Positions 1 to 9,639 are shown, numbered from the stretch's first letter. The stretch: 64,000 nucleotides of DNA from Chelonobacter sp050613185 (GCF_050613185.1 NZ_CP192511.1:806001-870000); one strand, 5' to 3'. Notes: generated from the letters alone by a model not told the origin. A program made the numbers and translations.

Positions 1-117
1 GGCGCCGGAGTGCCCGGTCAGGTAACTCATGCTGCCGACCGGCAGATGGAAAGTCAGCCCTTGTAACGCCTGTTTGCCGCCCAAATAGGCTTTGCTTACA
101 TTTAAAAAACGGATCAT
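1..117 (-). CDS. ftsE: Cell division ATP-binding protein FtsE, N-terminal fragment (cut by window edge)
   Basis: Only the first 39 codons are present; the gene runs off the left edge. The translation begins MIRFLNVSKAYLGGKQALQG and reaches the start of the Walker A loop (TGHSGA), as in FtsE, the ABC ATPase that works with FtsX at the septum to control peptidoglycan hydrolases. The start is 19 bases after the ftsY stop on the same strand, reproducing the conserved ftsY-ftsE-ftsX order, so co-transcription with ftsY is expected. An AGAGAAA ribosome site lies just upstream of the ATG. Confidence 0.9.
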   Translation of the reverse strand, partial: MIRFLNVSKAYLGGKQALQGLTFHLPVGSMSYLTGHSGA

Positions 118-136
118 GTTTTCTCTCTTTTATGCG

Positions 137-1582
137 TTATTCACTCTCATGACTAAACAGTGCGTCAATAAATTGCTGCGCCTCAAACGGGCGCAAGTCA
201 TCGATTTTTTCGCCCACGCCGATATAGCGGATCGGCACGTTAAATTGATCGGCAATCGCAAAAATCACGCCGCCTTTGGCGGTGCCGTCCAATTTAGTCA
301 GGCTGATTCCGGTTAAGCCGACCGCTTCGTTAAACAGTTTGGCTTGGCTGATGGCATTTTGTCCGGTACCTGCATCCAACGTCAGCATAATTTCGTGCGG
401 CGCTTGCGGATCGAGCTTCTGCATGACACGTACGATTTTTTTCAATTCGTCCATTAAGTGGTTTTTATTTTGTAACCGTCCGGCGGTATCCGCCAGCAAC
501 ACATCAATATTTTTCGCTTTTGCCGATTCGATGGCATCAAAAATCACCGAGGCGGAATCGGAACCGCTGCTTTGTGCCACCACCGGAATATTGTTGCGCT
601 CGCCCCAGACTTGCAACTGCTCCACCGCTGCGGCACGGAAGGTGTCGCCTGCCGCCAACATCACCGATTTGCCTTCCGATTGTAACTGACGCGCCAATTT
701 GCCGATGGTGGTGGTTTTGCCGACCCCGTTCACCCCGACCATTAAAATCACAAATGGTTTTTTATCAGTGATGACTAACGGTTGCGCAACCGGTTGTAGA
801 ATCGCCGCCATTTCCTCTTTCAATTTTTGGTACAGCTGTTCAGCGTCACCCAACTCTTTTTTCGAGGCGTGCTGGGTCAAGTTATGGATAATTTTCGTGG
901 TGGTCGGCATACCGATATCGGCAATCAACAATTGCTCTTCCAACTCTTCAAACAGTTCATCGTCGATTTTTTTACCGACAAACAGATTACGGAAACCCGC
1001 CCCCAAATTCTGTTTGGTTTTCACCAAGCCTTTCAACAAACGACTGAAAAAACCGCCTTCACTCGGTTTTTCCTGTTCTTTTGGCGGTGCTTCCCGCTCC
1101 GCCTGTTCCTGCGCCAACCGCACTTGTTCCGCTTGTGCCGCCGCTTCCCGTTGCGCCTGTTCCTGCGCCAACCGCACTTGTTCTGCTTGCGCTGCCGCTT
1201 CCCGCTCCGCCTGTTCCTGCGCTAACCGCACTTGTTCCGCTTGCGCTGCCGCTTCCTGTTGCGCCTGTTCTTGCGCTAACCGCACTTGTTCCGCTTGCGC
1301 TGCCGCTTCCTGTTGCGCCTGTTCCTGCGCCAACCGCACTTGTTCTGCTTGCGCTGCCGCTTCCCGTGCTGCCTGTTCCTGCGCCAACCGCTCTTGTTCC
1401 GCTTGCGCTGCCGCTTCCCGTGCTGCTTGTTCCTGCGCTTCCCGTGCTGCTTGTTCCTGCGCTAACCGCACTTGTTCCGCTTGCGCTGACCGCTCTTGCT
1501 CGGCTTGCTGCTGTTCTTGTTGCTCTTTTTTGCCCAAGCCCAACCAAGACCAAAAACCGCCCTTTTTCTTGTTATCCGTCAT
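137..1582 (-). CDS. ftsY: Signal recognition particle receptor FtsY with repeat-built N-terminus
   Basis: 481 aa GTPase that docks the SRP-ribosome complex at the inner membrane. The C-terminal NG domain is complete: G1 loop GVNGVGKTTT near residue 287, DTFRAAA, DTAGR and TKLDGTAKGG. A GAGAG ribosome site precedes the ATG. The N-terminal A domain (about residues 35-165) consists of seven units of an 18-residue motif of the form QAEQVRLAQEQAxxEAAA, strongly acidic and Ala/Gln-rich and probably helical; the first unit is extended by eight residues. FtsY A domains vary widely between bacteria, so this is plausible as a functional acidic tether, but the recent tandem structure is unusual. The gene heads the ftsYEX group. 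Confidence 0.96.
   Translation of the reverse strand: MTDNKKKGGFWSWLGLGKKEQQEQQQAEQERSAQAEQVRLAQEQAAREAQEQAAREAAAQAEQERLAQEQAAREAAAQAEQVRLAQEQAQQEAAAQAEQVRLAQEQAQQEAAAQAEQVRLAQEQAEREAAAQAEQVRLAQEQAQREAAAQAEQVRLAQEQAEREAPPKEQEKPSEGGFFSRLLKGLVKTKQNLGAGFRNLFVGKKIDDELFEELEEQLLIADIGMPTTTKIIHNLTQHASKKELGDAEQLYQKLKEEMAAILQPVAQPLVITDKKPFVILMVGVNGVGKTTTIGKLARQLQSEGKSVMLAAGDTFRAAAVEQLQVWGERNNIPVVAQSSGSDSASVIFDAIESAKAKNIDVLLADTAGRLQNKNHLMDELKKIVRVMQKLDPQAPHEIMLTLDAGTGQNAISQAKLFNEAVGLTGISLTKLDGTAKGGVIFAIADQFNVPIRYIGVGEKIDDLRPFEAQQFIDALFSHESE
1117..1473 (-). repeat. 54-bp tandem repeat in ftsY carrying six DNA uptake signals
   Basis: The ftsY repeat has a 54-bp period. The uptake signal core ACCGCACTT (AAGTGCGGT on the coding strand) occurs at 1117, 1171, 1225, 1279 and 1333, exactly 54 bases apart, and again at 1465. 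On the coding strand the core lies within CAAGTGCGGTTG, read as Gln-Val-Arg-Leu, so the signal encodes the most conserved part of each protein unit. The unit near 1387 has Glu-Arg instead of Val-Arg and has lost the signal. Confidence 0.95.
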
Positions 1583-1726
1583 TGCTGTTCTCTCACTACT
1601 GCTGTGTCGATTCGGTTATGAATTCAAGTCTGTTCAAAGATAATTCAAATTGTGCGTTAGTTTATCACCGAACCGCTTTTTTTGTGAAATTTTCTCGACA
1701 AATCAGCCCATTCCGGCGACAAAAGA

Positions 1727-1758
1727 AAACGGAATAATCCGCGCCGTTATTCCGTTTT
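1727..1758 (-). terminator. Terminator hairpin after pepT
   Basis: Perfect 12-bp inverted repeat AAAACGGAATAA / TTATTCCGTTTT with an 8-base loop, between the pepT 3' end and the ftsY 5' region. The flanking A and T runs would let it work in either direction. An uptake signal follows at 1762. Confidence 0.7.
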
Positions 1759-1781
1759 GCGACCGCACTTTTAGCGGCGGC

Positions 1782-3005
1782 TTATCCGCCCGCCGCCTGT
1801 TTGATCAGCTGCAAGGTCAATTCGCAGGATTTGACAAACGACGGCAGCGGTAGAAATTCGAATTTGGAATGGAAATTATGCGCGCCGGTAAAATAGTTCG
1901 GGGTGGTTATGCCTTTGACCGATAAGGCTGCGCCGTCGGTGCCGCCGCGCATTGGGGTGACTTTGGCGGCAATGCCGAGCTGCTGCATGGCGCTGAATAA
2001 CAAATCGATCGAGCGCCGATCGTCGCTTAAGGTGTTGGCGATATTGCCGTAAATATCGTTGATCGTGCACGCGATCGTAATTTGCGGATATTGCCGTTTT
2101 GTCTTTTCCACCGCTTGCGTAATAAACGCCTTGCGTCGTTCAAACGCGCGTTGATCAAAATCCCGGATCGCGATTTGTAACTCGGCGCGGCTTTGATTGG
2201 CTTCAAATTGATTAAACCACCAATACCCCTCTTTCTGTTCGGTGCATTCCGGCGTTTGTTGGCGGTCAAATTGACTGATTAAATCATGGGCGACCAAAAT
2301 CGGGTTGACCATCACCCCTTTGGCGGACATCGGGTGAGCGCTGATACCGTTAATCACAATCTTAGCCGCGGCGGCATTGAAGTTTTCATACACCACTTCG
2401 CCCAATTCACAGCAATCAATCGTGTAGGCGAAATCCGGTTTAAAGCGGCTTAAATCCAGTAATTTCGCACCGCGCAAGCCGATTTCCTCGTCAGGCACAA
2501 AGGCTATATAAATATCGCCGGTGGCGATATTCCGTTGCCGAATAAGCGAAAGTGCGGTCATAATGTTGGCGATCGCCGCTTTATTATCCGCGCCCAGCAC
2601 GCTGGTGCCGTCGCTGAAAATAATCTCTTGCCCCAAATAGGCTTGAATTTCAGGGTGTTCCGCGACTTTCAGCCAAATGTTGTGCTGTTCGTTTAACAGA
2701 ATGTCTGCGCCGTCGAAGACACGGATTTGCGGCGAGATCGCCGGCGAAAGCGCCACATCAACGGTGTCCATATGCGCCACAAAACCGATAGGCGTGGCAT
2801 TCGGCACGCTGCCGGGCAAAAGTGCGGTCACGTTAGCGTGTTGATCGATTTCCACCTTGCTTAAACCGAGCTGTTTCAGCTCTTCGGCGAGTAATTGCGC
2901 CATTTGCCACTGCCCGTCCGAACTGGGCACGCCGGCAACGGCGGCATTGCTTTGGCTGCTGATCGCCAAATAACGGAAAAAACGTTCGACTAATTGCTGT
3001 TGCAT
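1782..3005 (-). CDS. pepT: Peptidase T (tripeptide aminopeptidase)
   Basis: 407 aa, the usual length for PepT, a cytoplasmic M20-family dizinc enzyme that removes the N-terminal residue of tripeptides. Visible motifs are the metal-binding GFVAHMDTVD, GADNKAAIANI and the catalytic PDEEIG. The start is supported by AGGAGGAAAGT eight bases upstream. It begins 9 bases after the AbgT-family transporter stop (that stop codon sits inside the pepT ribosome site region), so the two form an operon in which the transporter may feed the peptidase. A strong hairpin ends the unit. Confidence 0.95.
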   Translation of the reverse strand: MQQQLVERFFRYLAISSQSNAAVAGVPSSDGQWQMAQLLAEELKQLGLSKVEIDQHANVTALLPGSVPNATPIGFVAHMDTVDVALSPAISPQIRVFDGADILLNEQHNIWLKVAEHPEIQAYLGQEIIFSDGTSVLGADNKAAIANIMTALSLIRQRNIATGDIYIAFVPDEEIGLRGAKLLDLSRFKPDFAYTIDCCELGEVVYENFNAAAAKIVINGISAHPMSAKGVMVNPILVAHDLISQFDRQQTPECTEQKEGYWWFNQFEANQSRAELQIAIRDFDQRAFERRKAFITQAVEKTKRQYPQITIACTINDIYGNIANTLSDDRRSIDLLFSAMQQLGIAAKVTPMRGGTDGAALSVKGITTPNYFTGAHNFHSKFEFLPLPSFVKSCELTLQLIKQAAGG

Positions 3006-3014
3006 ACTTTCCTC

Positions 3015-4571
3015 CTATGCTTTCGGGTAGCTGTAGCCACTGTCAAAGCCGAGCGGAATGCCCAGCCACCAGTAGAGATACAGCACCAGTGTCAAGACGA
3101 TAAATAAACCGATGGTATAAGGAATCATCATCGAACACAGCGTGCCGACCCCGGTATTTTTACAATAACGTTGGCAATATGAAATTAACAACGGATAAAA
3201 AGCAAACATCGGCGTTGACACGTTGACCACCGAATCACTGATACGGAAAGCCGCCTGCGTCAATTCAGGCGAGATATTGACCGACATTAACATCGGCACC
3301 AGAATCGAAGATAAAATCGCCCATTTCGAGGTGGCGGAGGTGATGATGATATTTAAAAGTGCGGTCAGGAGTAATACGCCGAAAATCGTAATTGCCGACG
3401 GCATTTGCAGCGACTTCAAAAATTCCGCCCCCGACAAGGCGATTAACGTGCCGATCCCCGAACGGTTGAAAGAGTAGAGAAACTGTGCGCAAAAAAAGGA
3501 AAAGACGATAAACGGCACCAGCGTATAGGTGATTTTTTCCATCGATTTGGTGACGGTGCGCGTGTCGCTGAAGGTTTTGGCGATCACGCCGTGAATCAGC
3601 GACGGCACGGCAAAAAACAGCAATAACAACGGCACGATCATCTGCATAATCGGGGCGCTCGGGCTGGTCAGCGAACCTTCAGGCGAACGCAGCAACGAAT
3701 CCTGCGGTGCGGCGGCAAAGAACAGACCGGCCGCAAGCAACACAAAAACCGCACTTGCCCAGCGGAACGCTTTCAGATCCAACGGCGACGGCGGTTGAAT
3801 TTCGGTGTGCCGATTGTCTAAATCGTTATCCAGCGGCATCGTTCTTTTCAAACGGGGATCGATAATGTTATCGGTGATGTACCAACAAACGCCGATCACA
3901 AAAAAGGTGCTGCCGAAACTTAAAAAATAGTTGGCTAAGATATTCACTTCATAGGTCGGATCGATAATCCGCGCCGCATTTTGGGTAAAGCTCTGCATAA
4001 TCGGATCGATAATCGACGGGGTAAAACTGGCGGAAAAGCCACCGGCTAATCCGGCAAACGAGGCGGCAATACCGGACAACGGGTGTTTACCGACCGAATA
4101 AAACACCAATGCCGCGACCGGCATTAAAATCACATACGCCGAATCCGCTACGATATGGGCGAACACAGCCACCGTAATCACCGCCGGCGTCACGATTTTT
4201 TGCGGAATGATATTTAAGGCACGGCTTAAGCCGACATTGATAAAACCGCTCGCTTCGGCGATCCCGATCCCGATGGTCGCCACAATCGTAATCCCCAGCG
4301 GCGGGAAATTGACGAAATTTTTAGTGAGCGCCGTAAAGAAAGCCAGAATTTCCGTCGGTTGGAACAGATTGACGATAACCAGCGGTTGTTTGGTCACCGG
4401 ATTGATATAATCGAAATCCAAGTAAGACAACCCCCAAGACAACAACCAGCAAATAACCAAAGCATAGATAAACAGCATGGTTATATCCGGCAGTTTGTTG
4501 CCGATATATTCGATTTTTTGCAGCCAATCCCGTTTTATTGCGCTGTCCGTCGTCTTGCTTGTTTGCGGCAT
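3015..4571 (-). CDS. AbgT-family transporter
   Basis: 518 aa polytopic membrane protein of the AbgT family (E. coli AbgT imports p-aminobenzoyl-glutamate; some relatives export sulfonamides). I place the start at the ATG giving MPQTSKTTDSAIKRDW, because AGGGGAAATT lies in front of it and the length then matches the family; an upstream in-frame ATG would add 35 unlikely residues. Family signatures include IADSAYVILMPVAALVF and the GGFSASFTPSIIDPIMQ region, with about ten hydrophobic segments. It is followed directly by pepT, so a di/tripeptide or acyl-amino acid substrate is possible, but the substrate is not determined by sequence. Confidence 0.85.
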   Translation of the reverse strand: MPQTSKTTDSAIKRDWLQKIEYIGNKLPDITMLFIYALVICWLLSWGLSYLDFDYINPVTKQPLVIVNLFQPTEILAFFTALTKNFVNFPPLGITIVATIGIGIAEASGFINVGLSRALNIIPQKIVTPAVITVAVFAHIVADSAYVILMPVAALVFYSVGKHPLSGIAASFAGLAGGFSASFTPSIIDPIMQSFTQNAARIIDPTYEVNILANYFLSFGSTFFVIGVCWYITDNIIDPRLKRTMPLDNDLDNRHTEIQPPSPLDLKAFRWASAVFVLLAAGLFFAAAPQDSLLRSPEGSLTSPSAPIMQMIVPLLLLFFAVPSLIHGVIAKTFSDTRTVTKSMEKITYTLVPFIVFSFFCAQFLYSFNRSGIGTLIALSGAEFLKSLQMPSAITIFGVLLLTALLNIIITSATSKWAILSSILVPMLMSVNISPELTQAAFRISDSVVNVSTPMFAFYPLLISYCQRYCKNTGVGTLCSMMIPYTIGLFIVLTLVLYLYWWLGIPLGFDSGYSYPKA

Positions 4572-4660
4572 AATAATTTCCCCTATTTTATTGGTTAAAT
4601 CAGACAATACTATTTGTAGCAGGCGGATCGATTTAGTCAAGCGCAATTCTTCAAACCAAC

Positions 4661-4690
4661 AAAAAAGGAGCCGCAATTGCAGCTCCTTTT
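4661..4690 (-). terminator. Terminator after acrB
   Basis: AAAAGGAGC and GCTCCTTTT form a 9-bp stem with a T run on the minus strand, 13 bases beyond the acrB stop. The same hairpin separates acrB from the promoter region of the AbgT gene. Confidence 0.8.
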
Positions 4691-4702
4691 CCAGATCACG
4701 TA

Positions 4703-7700
4703 TTAATGTTGTTGATCCAATTGTCCGTGATCTTCGATAACCGGTTGGTTTTCGTCAAATTCCGGCAGCGGTTTATGTTGACTGGCGATAAAGGTATAAA
4801 TCACCGGCAATACAAACAAGGTGAACAGTGTTCCGACCGCAAGACCGGAAATAATCACCACCCCGATACTGAAACGCGACACCGCGCCTGCACCGGAGGC
4901 ATACAACAACGGAATCAAACCGGCGATCATCGCGGCGGTGGTCATCAGAATCGGACGCAAACGAATACGTGCCGCTTCGGAAATCGCCTCGATTCGGTTT
5001 TTGCCGTGCAATAACTGCTCTTCTTTCGCCACCTCACACATCAAAATCCCGTGTTTGGTGATCAAGCCGACCAGCGTAATCAATCCGACTTCGGAATAGA
5101 TATTCAAGGTGGTTCCCACCGTGCCTAAGAAGCTGAGTAAATTCAGCGCCAACAACGCGCCACTGATTGCCAACGGCACAGACACCATGATCACCAACGG
5201 GTCACGCACCGATTCGAATTGAATCGCCAACACCAAGAAGATGATAATCACCGCCAAGCCGAAAGTGGTGCCGAGCGAGCTGCCTTCTTGTACCAATTGG
5301 CGCGATTCCCCGCGGAAATCATAGGTATAACCGTGCGGCAACATCTCTGCCGCCGTGGTTTGGAACCAGTTGACGGCATCGCCCAGCGAACCGGTCGGTA
5401 CACCGCTGATAACGGCGGAATTCAGCTGGTTAAAACGCGGCAGGGTTAGCGGCTGGGTTTTTAATTCCAAACTGACCAAGCTGTTTAGCGGCACCGAACG
5501 TCCGTCATGTGCGGTTAAGAAATAGTTGTTCATCGACTCCGGATTGAGGCGTTTTTTACGTTCCACCCCGGAAATAATCCGGTAAGCCCGCCCTTCGATA
5601 TCAACCCGGGTAATGGTCGCACCGGACAAGAAACTGCCGAGTGTGGTACTGATTTGGCTCATGGTAATGCCATAAGAATTGGCTTTATCCATATCAATAC
5701 GCATGTTCATTTCGGCGGTATCAAAACTTAAATCCAGATTGCTGAAAATAAATTGCCCTGACTGTTGCGCCGCTTCCCACACCGATTGGGCGATCAACAC
5801 CAAATCTTCATAGCTGTTCGGGGTGGTGATCACGAAAGAAACCGGCATGCCCTGCTCGCCGGTGTCGATTTCCGGGAATGGGAAACCGGTGACCGAAATT
5901 TCAGGGATGTTTTTGGCACGGTTATTCAAATCCGCCATAATTTCCGCCTGACTACGCGTGCGCTCGTTCCAATCGATCAAGGTGGCGATTGCCAAGGCGT
6001 TATTCGAACTCGGCACGCCGGAAATCACTTGCGAGAATTGAATTTCCGGGGTCTCTTTCAGCAGGGTTTCATACGCTGCCATCGAATCCTGTACATAATC
6101 CAGATTCTTATTGGCGGAAGTGGTGCCGATCGCCAATAATGCGCCTTTATCTTCGTTCGGCGTCAATTCACTGGATAATGAACCGAACAACACCGGTAAC
6201 GTCGCAAAAATAATCGCCGCGAAACCCAGCACCCAGAAACGGTTTGCCATGGTCAGCGCAAGCAAAGTGCGGTAGCTTTCGGTCAGCTTATGCAGGAAGC
6301 CTTCAACGCATTGCTCCAATTTACTCGGGTCGGCATGGGCTTTCAACAAATGCGCGCACATCATCGGTGATAAGGTCAACGCGATCACTCCGGAGATCAA
6401 CACGGCTCCGGCAAGGGTCAAGGCGAATTCTTTAAACAGGGTTCCGGTGATCCCGTCCATTAACGCCATCGGCGAGTACACCGCACACAAAGCGATTGTC
6501 ATCGAAATAACCGGCACGGCAATTTCACGCGTTCCGATAATCGCCGCTCGGAAAGGGGTTTCTCCCAGTTTGATATGTCGGTCAACATTTTCCAACACCA
6601 CGATGGCGTCATCTACCACCAAGCCGATGGCAAGAATCATTGCCAGCAAGGTCATCAGGTTGATCGAGAAATCAAATGCCTGCAACAGCATGATGACCCC
6701 GATCAGTGAAATCGGAATGGTCACCACCGGCACGATCATCGCGCGGAAAGAACCGAGGAACATGGTGATCACCACCAGTACGATCAACGTTGCTTCCAGA
6801 ATGGTTTTCACCACTTCATCAATCGAGCTGTTAATCGCAATCGTGCGGTCATACAGCACTTTCGATTGGATACTCGGCGGCAGGTTTTTTTCAATGGTTT
6901 CTAATAATGGATAAATATTTTCTATTACTGTCAATGGGTTGGCGCTAGAGGCGGGTTCGATAGACAACACCACCGCATTTTCGCCATTGGCAACCGCGCG
7001 CGCGCTATCACGCTCTTTATCCAGTTCTACCGTGGCAATATCCCCCAAATGCACTAACTTATCGCCGTCGGCGCGGATCACCAGATTTTTTAACTGTTGG
7101 ATATCCGTCGTCGTGGTATTCACTTTATTTTTCACGACGGTATACCAACCGTTGGTGTTACCTGCCGCCGTTTGCACGTTATTACTGGAAAGCGCGCTCA
7201 TTACCGTCGGCGCAGATAAACCGAGAACCGCCATTTTTTCCGGATCGAGCCAAATCCGCATGGCATATTGCGTGCCGCCGAAGACATCCACTTTTGCCAC
7301 GCCGGGCACGGTAAAAAACTGCGGTTTCACCACTCGTTGGATATAGTCGGTGACCTGACTTGAATCTAACTGTTCCGAAGTGAAACTGACATACATCATG
7401 CCCGAGCCGCCGGTGGACGAGGTAATCGTCGGATCATCAATATCACTCGGCAAAGCGGAACGCACCGAGTTCACTTTCGCCAACACATCCGCCAACGCGC
7501 CGTTCGGATCGGTATTCAGCTTCATCTTCACCGTAATATTGGAAGAGCTTTGGCTGCTGGAGGACGACATATAATCAATATTATCCGCCTGCGCAATCGC
7601 CTCTTCCAATTGCGAGGTCACGAATGCCTGAATCAGGCTGGCGTCGGCACCGGCATAGGTGGTGCTGACATTGATCACCGTGGTGGTCATTTTGGGATAT

Positions 7701-7807
7701 TCGCGTACCGTCAGCTTGGAAACCGCCTGTAACCCCAGAATCACAATCAGAATGCTGATTGCGGCAGCCAAGACCGGACGGCGAATAAAAATATCTGTAA
7801 AACGCAT
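4703..7807 (-). CDS. acrB: RND multidrug efflux pump, inner-membrane transporter AcrB
   Basis: 1034 aa, full length for a hydrophobe/amphiphile RND pump; it closely resembles my recollection of H. influenzae AcrB from the N-terminal MRFTDIFIRRPVLA through the C-terminal PEFDEN tail. It has twelve transmembrane segments in two halves, two large periplasmic loops, and in TM4 the proton-relay pair in LAIGLVVDDAIVVLENVDRH. It uses the proton gradient to extrude drugs, detergents and bile-like compounds through AcrA and a TolC-type channel (not in this window). It lies 33 bases after acrA, in operon acrR-acrA-acrB, and should be repressed by AcrR. Confidence 0.95.
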   Translation of the reverse strand: MRFTDIFIRRPVLAAAISILIVILGLQAVSKLTVREYPKMTTTVINVSTTYAGADASLIQAFVTSQLEEAIAQADNIDYMSSSSSQSSSNITVKMKLNTDPNGALADVLAKVNSVRSALPSDIDDPTITSSTGGSGMMYVSFTSEQLDSSQVTDYIQRVVKPQFFTVPGVAKVDVFGGTQYAMRIWLDPEKMAVLGLSAPTVMSALSSNNVQTAAGNTNGWYTVVKNKVNTTTTDIQQLKNLVIRADGDKLVHLGDIATVELDKERDSARAVANGENAVVLSIEPASSANPLTVIENIYPLLETIEKNLPPSIQSKVLYDRTIAINSSIDEVVKTILEATLIVLVVITMFLGSFRAMIVPVVTIPISLIGVIMLLQAFDFSINLMTLLAMILAIGLVVDDAIVVLENVDRHIKLGETPFRAAIIGTREIAVPVISMTIALCAVYSPMALMDGITGTLFKEFALTLAGAVLISGVIALTLSPMMCAHLLKAHADPSKLEQCVEGFLHKLTESYRTLLALTMANRFWVLGFAAIIFATLPVLFGSLSSELTPNEDKGALLAIGTTSANKNLDYVQDSMAAYETLLKETPEIQFSQVISGVPSSNNALAIATLIDWNERTRSQAEIMADLNNRAKNIPEISVTGFPFPEIDTGEQGMPVSFVITTPNSYEDLVLIAQSVWEAAQQSGQFIFSNLDLSFDTAEMNMRIDMDKANSYGITMSQISTTLGSFLSGATITRVDIEGRAYRIISGVERKKRLNPESMNNYFLTAHDGRSVPLNSLVSLELKTQPLTLPRFNQLNSAVISGVPTGSLGDAVNWFQTTAAEMLPHGYTYDFRGESRQLVQEGSSLGTTFGLAVIIIFLVLAIQFESVRDPLVIMVSVPLAISGALLALNLLSFLGTVGTTLNIYSEVGLITLVGLITKHGILMCEVAKEEQLLHGKNRIEAISEAARIRLRPILMTTAAMIAGLIPLLYASGAGAVSRFSIGVVIISGLAVGTLFTLFVLPVIYTFIASQHKPLPEFDENQPVIEDHGQLDQQH

Positions 7808-7840
7808 TGTGTTTTCCTATGTAGTTTCCTATCTTGCCGC

Positions 7841-9034
7841 TTAAAGTTTCGGTGTTTCTGCCGGTTGGGTCGTGCCGATTCCCGCTTTATCGGAAACCAC
7901 CACCAAACTGCCGTTACTCAAACGTTGTTGACCGCCGGTCACGATAATATCGCCGAACTGTAACGGCCCTTTTTCCAGATGGGAATAAATGCCGCTGCGA
8001 TCCAAGGTTTTGACCGTGACCAAATACGCCCGGTACATTTTGTCCAAATTTTTATTGCCGGCATATTTTTCTTTATCTTCATCGGAAAGTGCGGTTAAAC
8101 GATACACACTTTCGCCGTACATATTGTAAGCTATCGCCACTTGCGGCAACACCAACTGATCATACTCGGTCGTCAAGGCGACGCGCACCCGGGCAAACAT
8201 TCCGGATAACAGTTTGTCACGGCTGTCTTCCACCGTCGCTTGCAAGTCAATCAAGCCGCTGGTAGAGGTAATCGCCGGTTCGATTGCCGAAATCTTGGCG
8301 GCAAAAGTCTCTCCGGCAAAGGCATCCACTACTGCGGTCACTTTTTGCCCGATAAACAGGTTTTCCAGATTGTTTTGTCCGATAGAAAAATCAATTTTGG
8401 CGGTGCTGATGTCTTCCACCCGCACCATCGCCTGACCATTGGTAACGTATTCGCCGACATTCACTTGCACAATCCCGGCAATACCATCAAACGGGGCGTA
8501 AATCTGACGGCGGGCAATCGTCGCTTTCGCCGATTCAATGTTGGCAACCAAGGCTTTATAGCTCGATTCGGCATTGTCCAAATCGCTTTGCGAAACACTC
8601 TTGCTGCGGAACAAGGTGACATAGCGTTGGTAATTTGCCTGCACCGAAGTCAATTGCGCCTGATAAGCCGCTAAATTGGCTTTTTCTACATCGGAATCCA
8701 GTTCAATCAACAAATCGCCTTTTTTCACCTGTTGCCCGGCTTCGACAAAAATCGTTTTCACCGTTCCCGCCGCTTGTGAACTCAGCATTGCCCCTTGATT
8801 CGGACGGATAATCCCGGTGGCTTCAATTGCCGGAGTCCATTGTTGGGTTTGCAGAGTGGTGACCGTGACCGGATTGATCGGTTCCGGCATATTGGCAAAA
8901 TACGCCGCCATCCCGCGCGATTTCATCATTTGTAAGCCGATAACGGCAGCAAAAGCCAGAATAACAAGCAAAAGTACCAATTTCATCACGAAAGCACGTG
9001 ATTTCTTCGGTTTGTTATTTTGAACGTCTGACAT
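7841..9034 (-). CDS. acrA: RND efflux periplasmic adaptor AcrA
   Basis: 397 aa membrane fusion protein joining AcrB to the outer-membrane channel. It has an N-terminal membrane anchor (about residues 15-35) without a clear lipobox, a lipoyl half-motif GTVKTIFVEAGQQVKKGDLL, a coiled-coil hairpin (about 110-160), the second lipoyl half YAPFDGIAGIVQVNVGEYV and a beta-barrel domain. The start has a GGAG ribosome site. It lies 35 bases after acrR and 33 before acrB. Confidence 0.93.
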   Translation of the reverse strand: MSDVQNNKPKKSRAFVMKLVLLLVILAFAAVIGLQMMKSRGMAAYFANMPEPINPVTVTTLQTQQWTPAIEATGIIRPNQGAMLSSQAAGTVKTIFVEAGQQVKKGDLLIELDSDVEKANLAAYQAQLTSVQANYQRYVTLFRSKSVSQSDLDNAESSYKALVANIESAKATIARRQIYAPFDGIAGIVQVNVGEYVTNGQAMVRVEDISTAKIDFSIGQNNLENLFIGQKVTAVVDAFAGETFAAKISAIEPAITSTSGLIDLQATVEDSRDKLLSGMFARVRVALTTEYDQLVLPQVAIAYNMYGESVYRLTALSDEDKEKYAGNKNLDKMYRAYLVTVKTLDRSGIYSHLEKGPLQFGDIIVTGGQQRLSNGSLVVVSDKAGIGTTQPAETPKL

Positions 9035-9069
9035 AAAAAACTCCGTAAGTGATTAAGAAGAGAATAAAA

Positions 9070-9639
9070 TTAGTTGCAAATAGATTGCCATGTTTTGTTA
9101 ATGACGGCTTCCAATACATCATCAGAATACACTTCGGCGTAATGCGTTTGCCGAAACGCCAACTTGAAGGCACTCTCTAAACCGAGGGCAAACAGCACAT
9201 CCGTCGGTAAATGACTTACAATCCGTTGCTTTTGCCCCAGTTTGACAAAATTATTCCAATAGCCATGCCCTTCGCGATAGCGTTTAACCTGTTCATTAAA
9301 GCCGGGAAGCGTAGTATATTGATAAAAATTCTTTAAAATTTGAGGGTTCTGATTAAAAAAATTCCAGAAGTTCCACCACATTTGGCGGTATTGATCGAAA
9401 AGCGGCGCTTGCGGATCGAGATTTTTAGCCAACAGCTCATCGACGCGGGCAAACAGGTATTTGGCCAATTCTCTTAATAATTCATCTTTATTTTTGAAAT
9501 AAATATAAATCGTACCGACCGAAATGCCCGCAGCCTTGGCAATCTTTTGCATGGATAGCGCGTGCAACCCTTGCTCGGCCATTAACATTTCCGTCGCCAA
9601 CAAAATTTGCTGTGCCGTCCCAATTTCAGAATGTCGCAT
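9070..9639 (-). CDS. acrR: TetR-family repressor AcrR
   Basis: 189 aa. The N-terminal TetR helix-turn-helix is clear (ILLATEMLMAEQGLHALSMQ followed by KIAKAAGISVGTIYIYFKNK, about residues 13-53); the C-terminal part is a variable ligand pocket. It is the first gene of the acrRAB operon. A near-consensus promoter overlapped by a 16-bp palindrome lies immediately upstream, so AcrR very likely represses its own operon and is released by pump substrates. Confidence 0.93.
   Translation of the reverse strand: MRHSEIGTAQQILLATEMLMAEQGLHALSMQKIAKAAGISVGTIYIYFKNKDELLRELAKYLFARVDELLAKNLDPQAPLFDQYRQMWWNFWNFFNQNPQILKNFYQYTTLPGFNEQVKRYREGHGYWNNFVKLGQKQRIVSHLPTDVLFALGLESAFKLAFRQTHYAEVYSDDVLEAVINKTWQSICN

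Noticed and set aside
1085..1490. Regular repeats resembling a CRISPR array
   Set aside because: The repeats are contiguous, without unique spacers, and encode the in-frame FtsY A domain; no cas genes are present.
699..1737. Long plus-strand open frames opposite ftsY (up to 314 codons, Cys- or Pro/Val-rich)
   Set aside because: They are mirror readings of the 54-bp coding repeat on the minus strand, with no start signals and repetitive nonsense composition.
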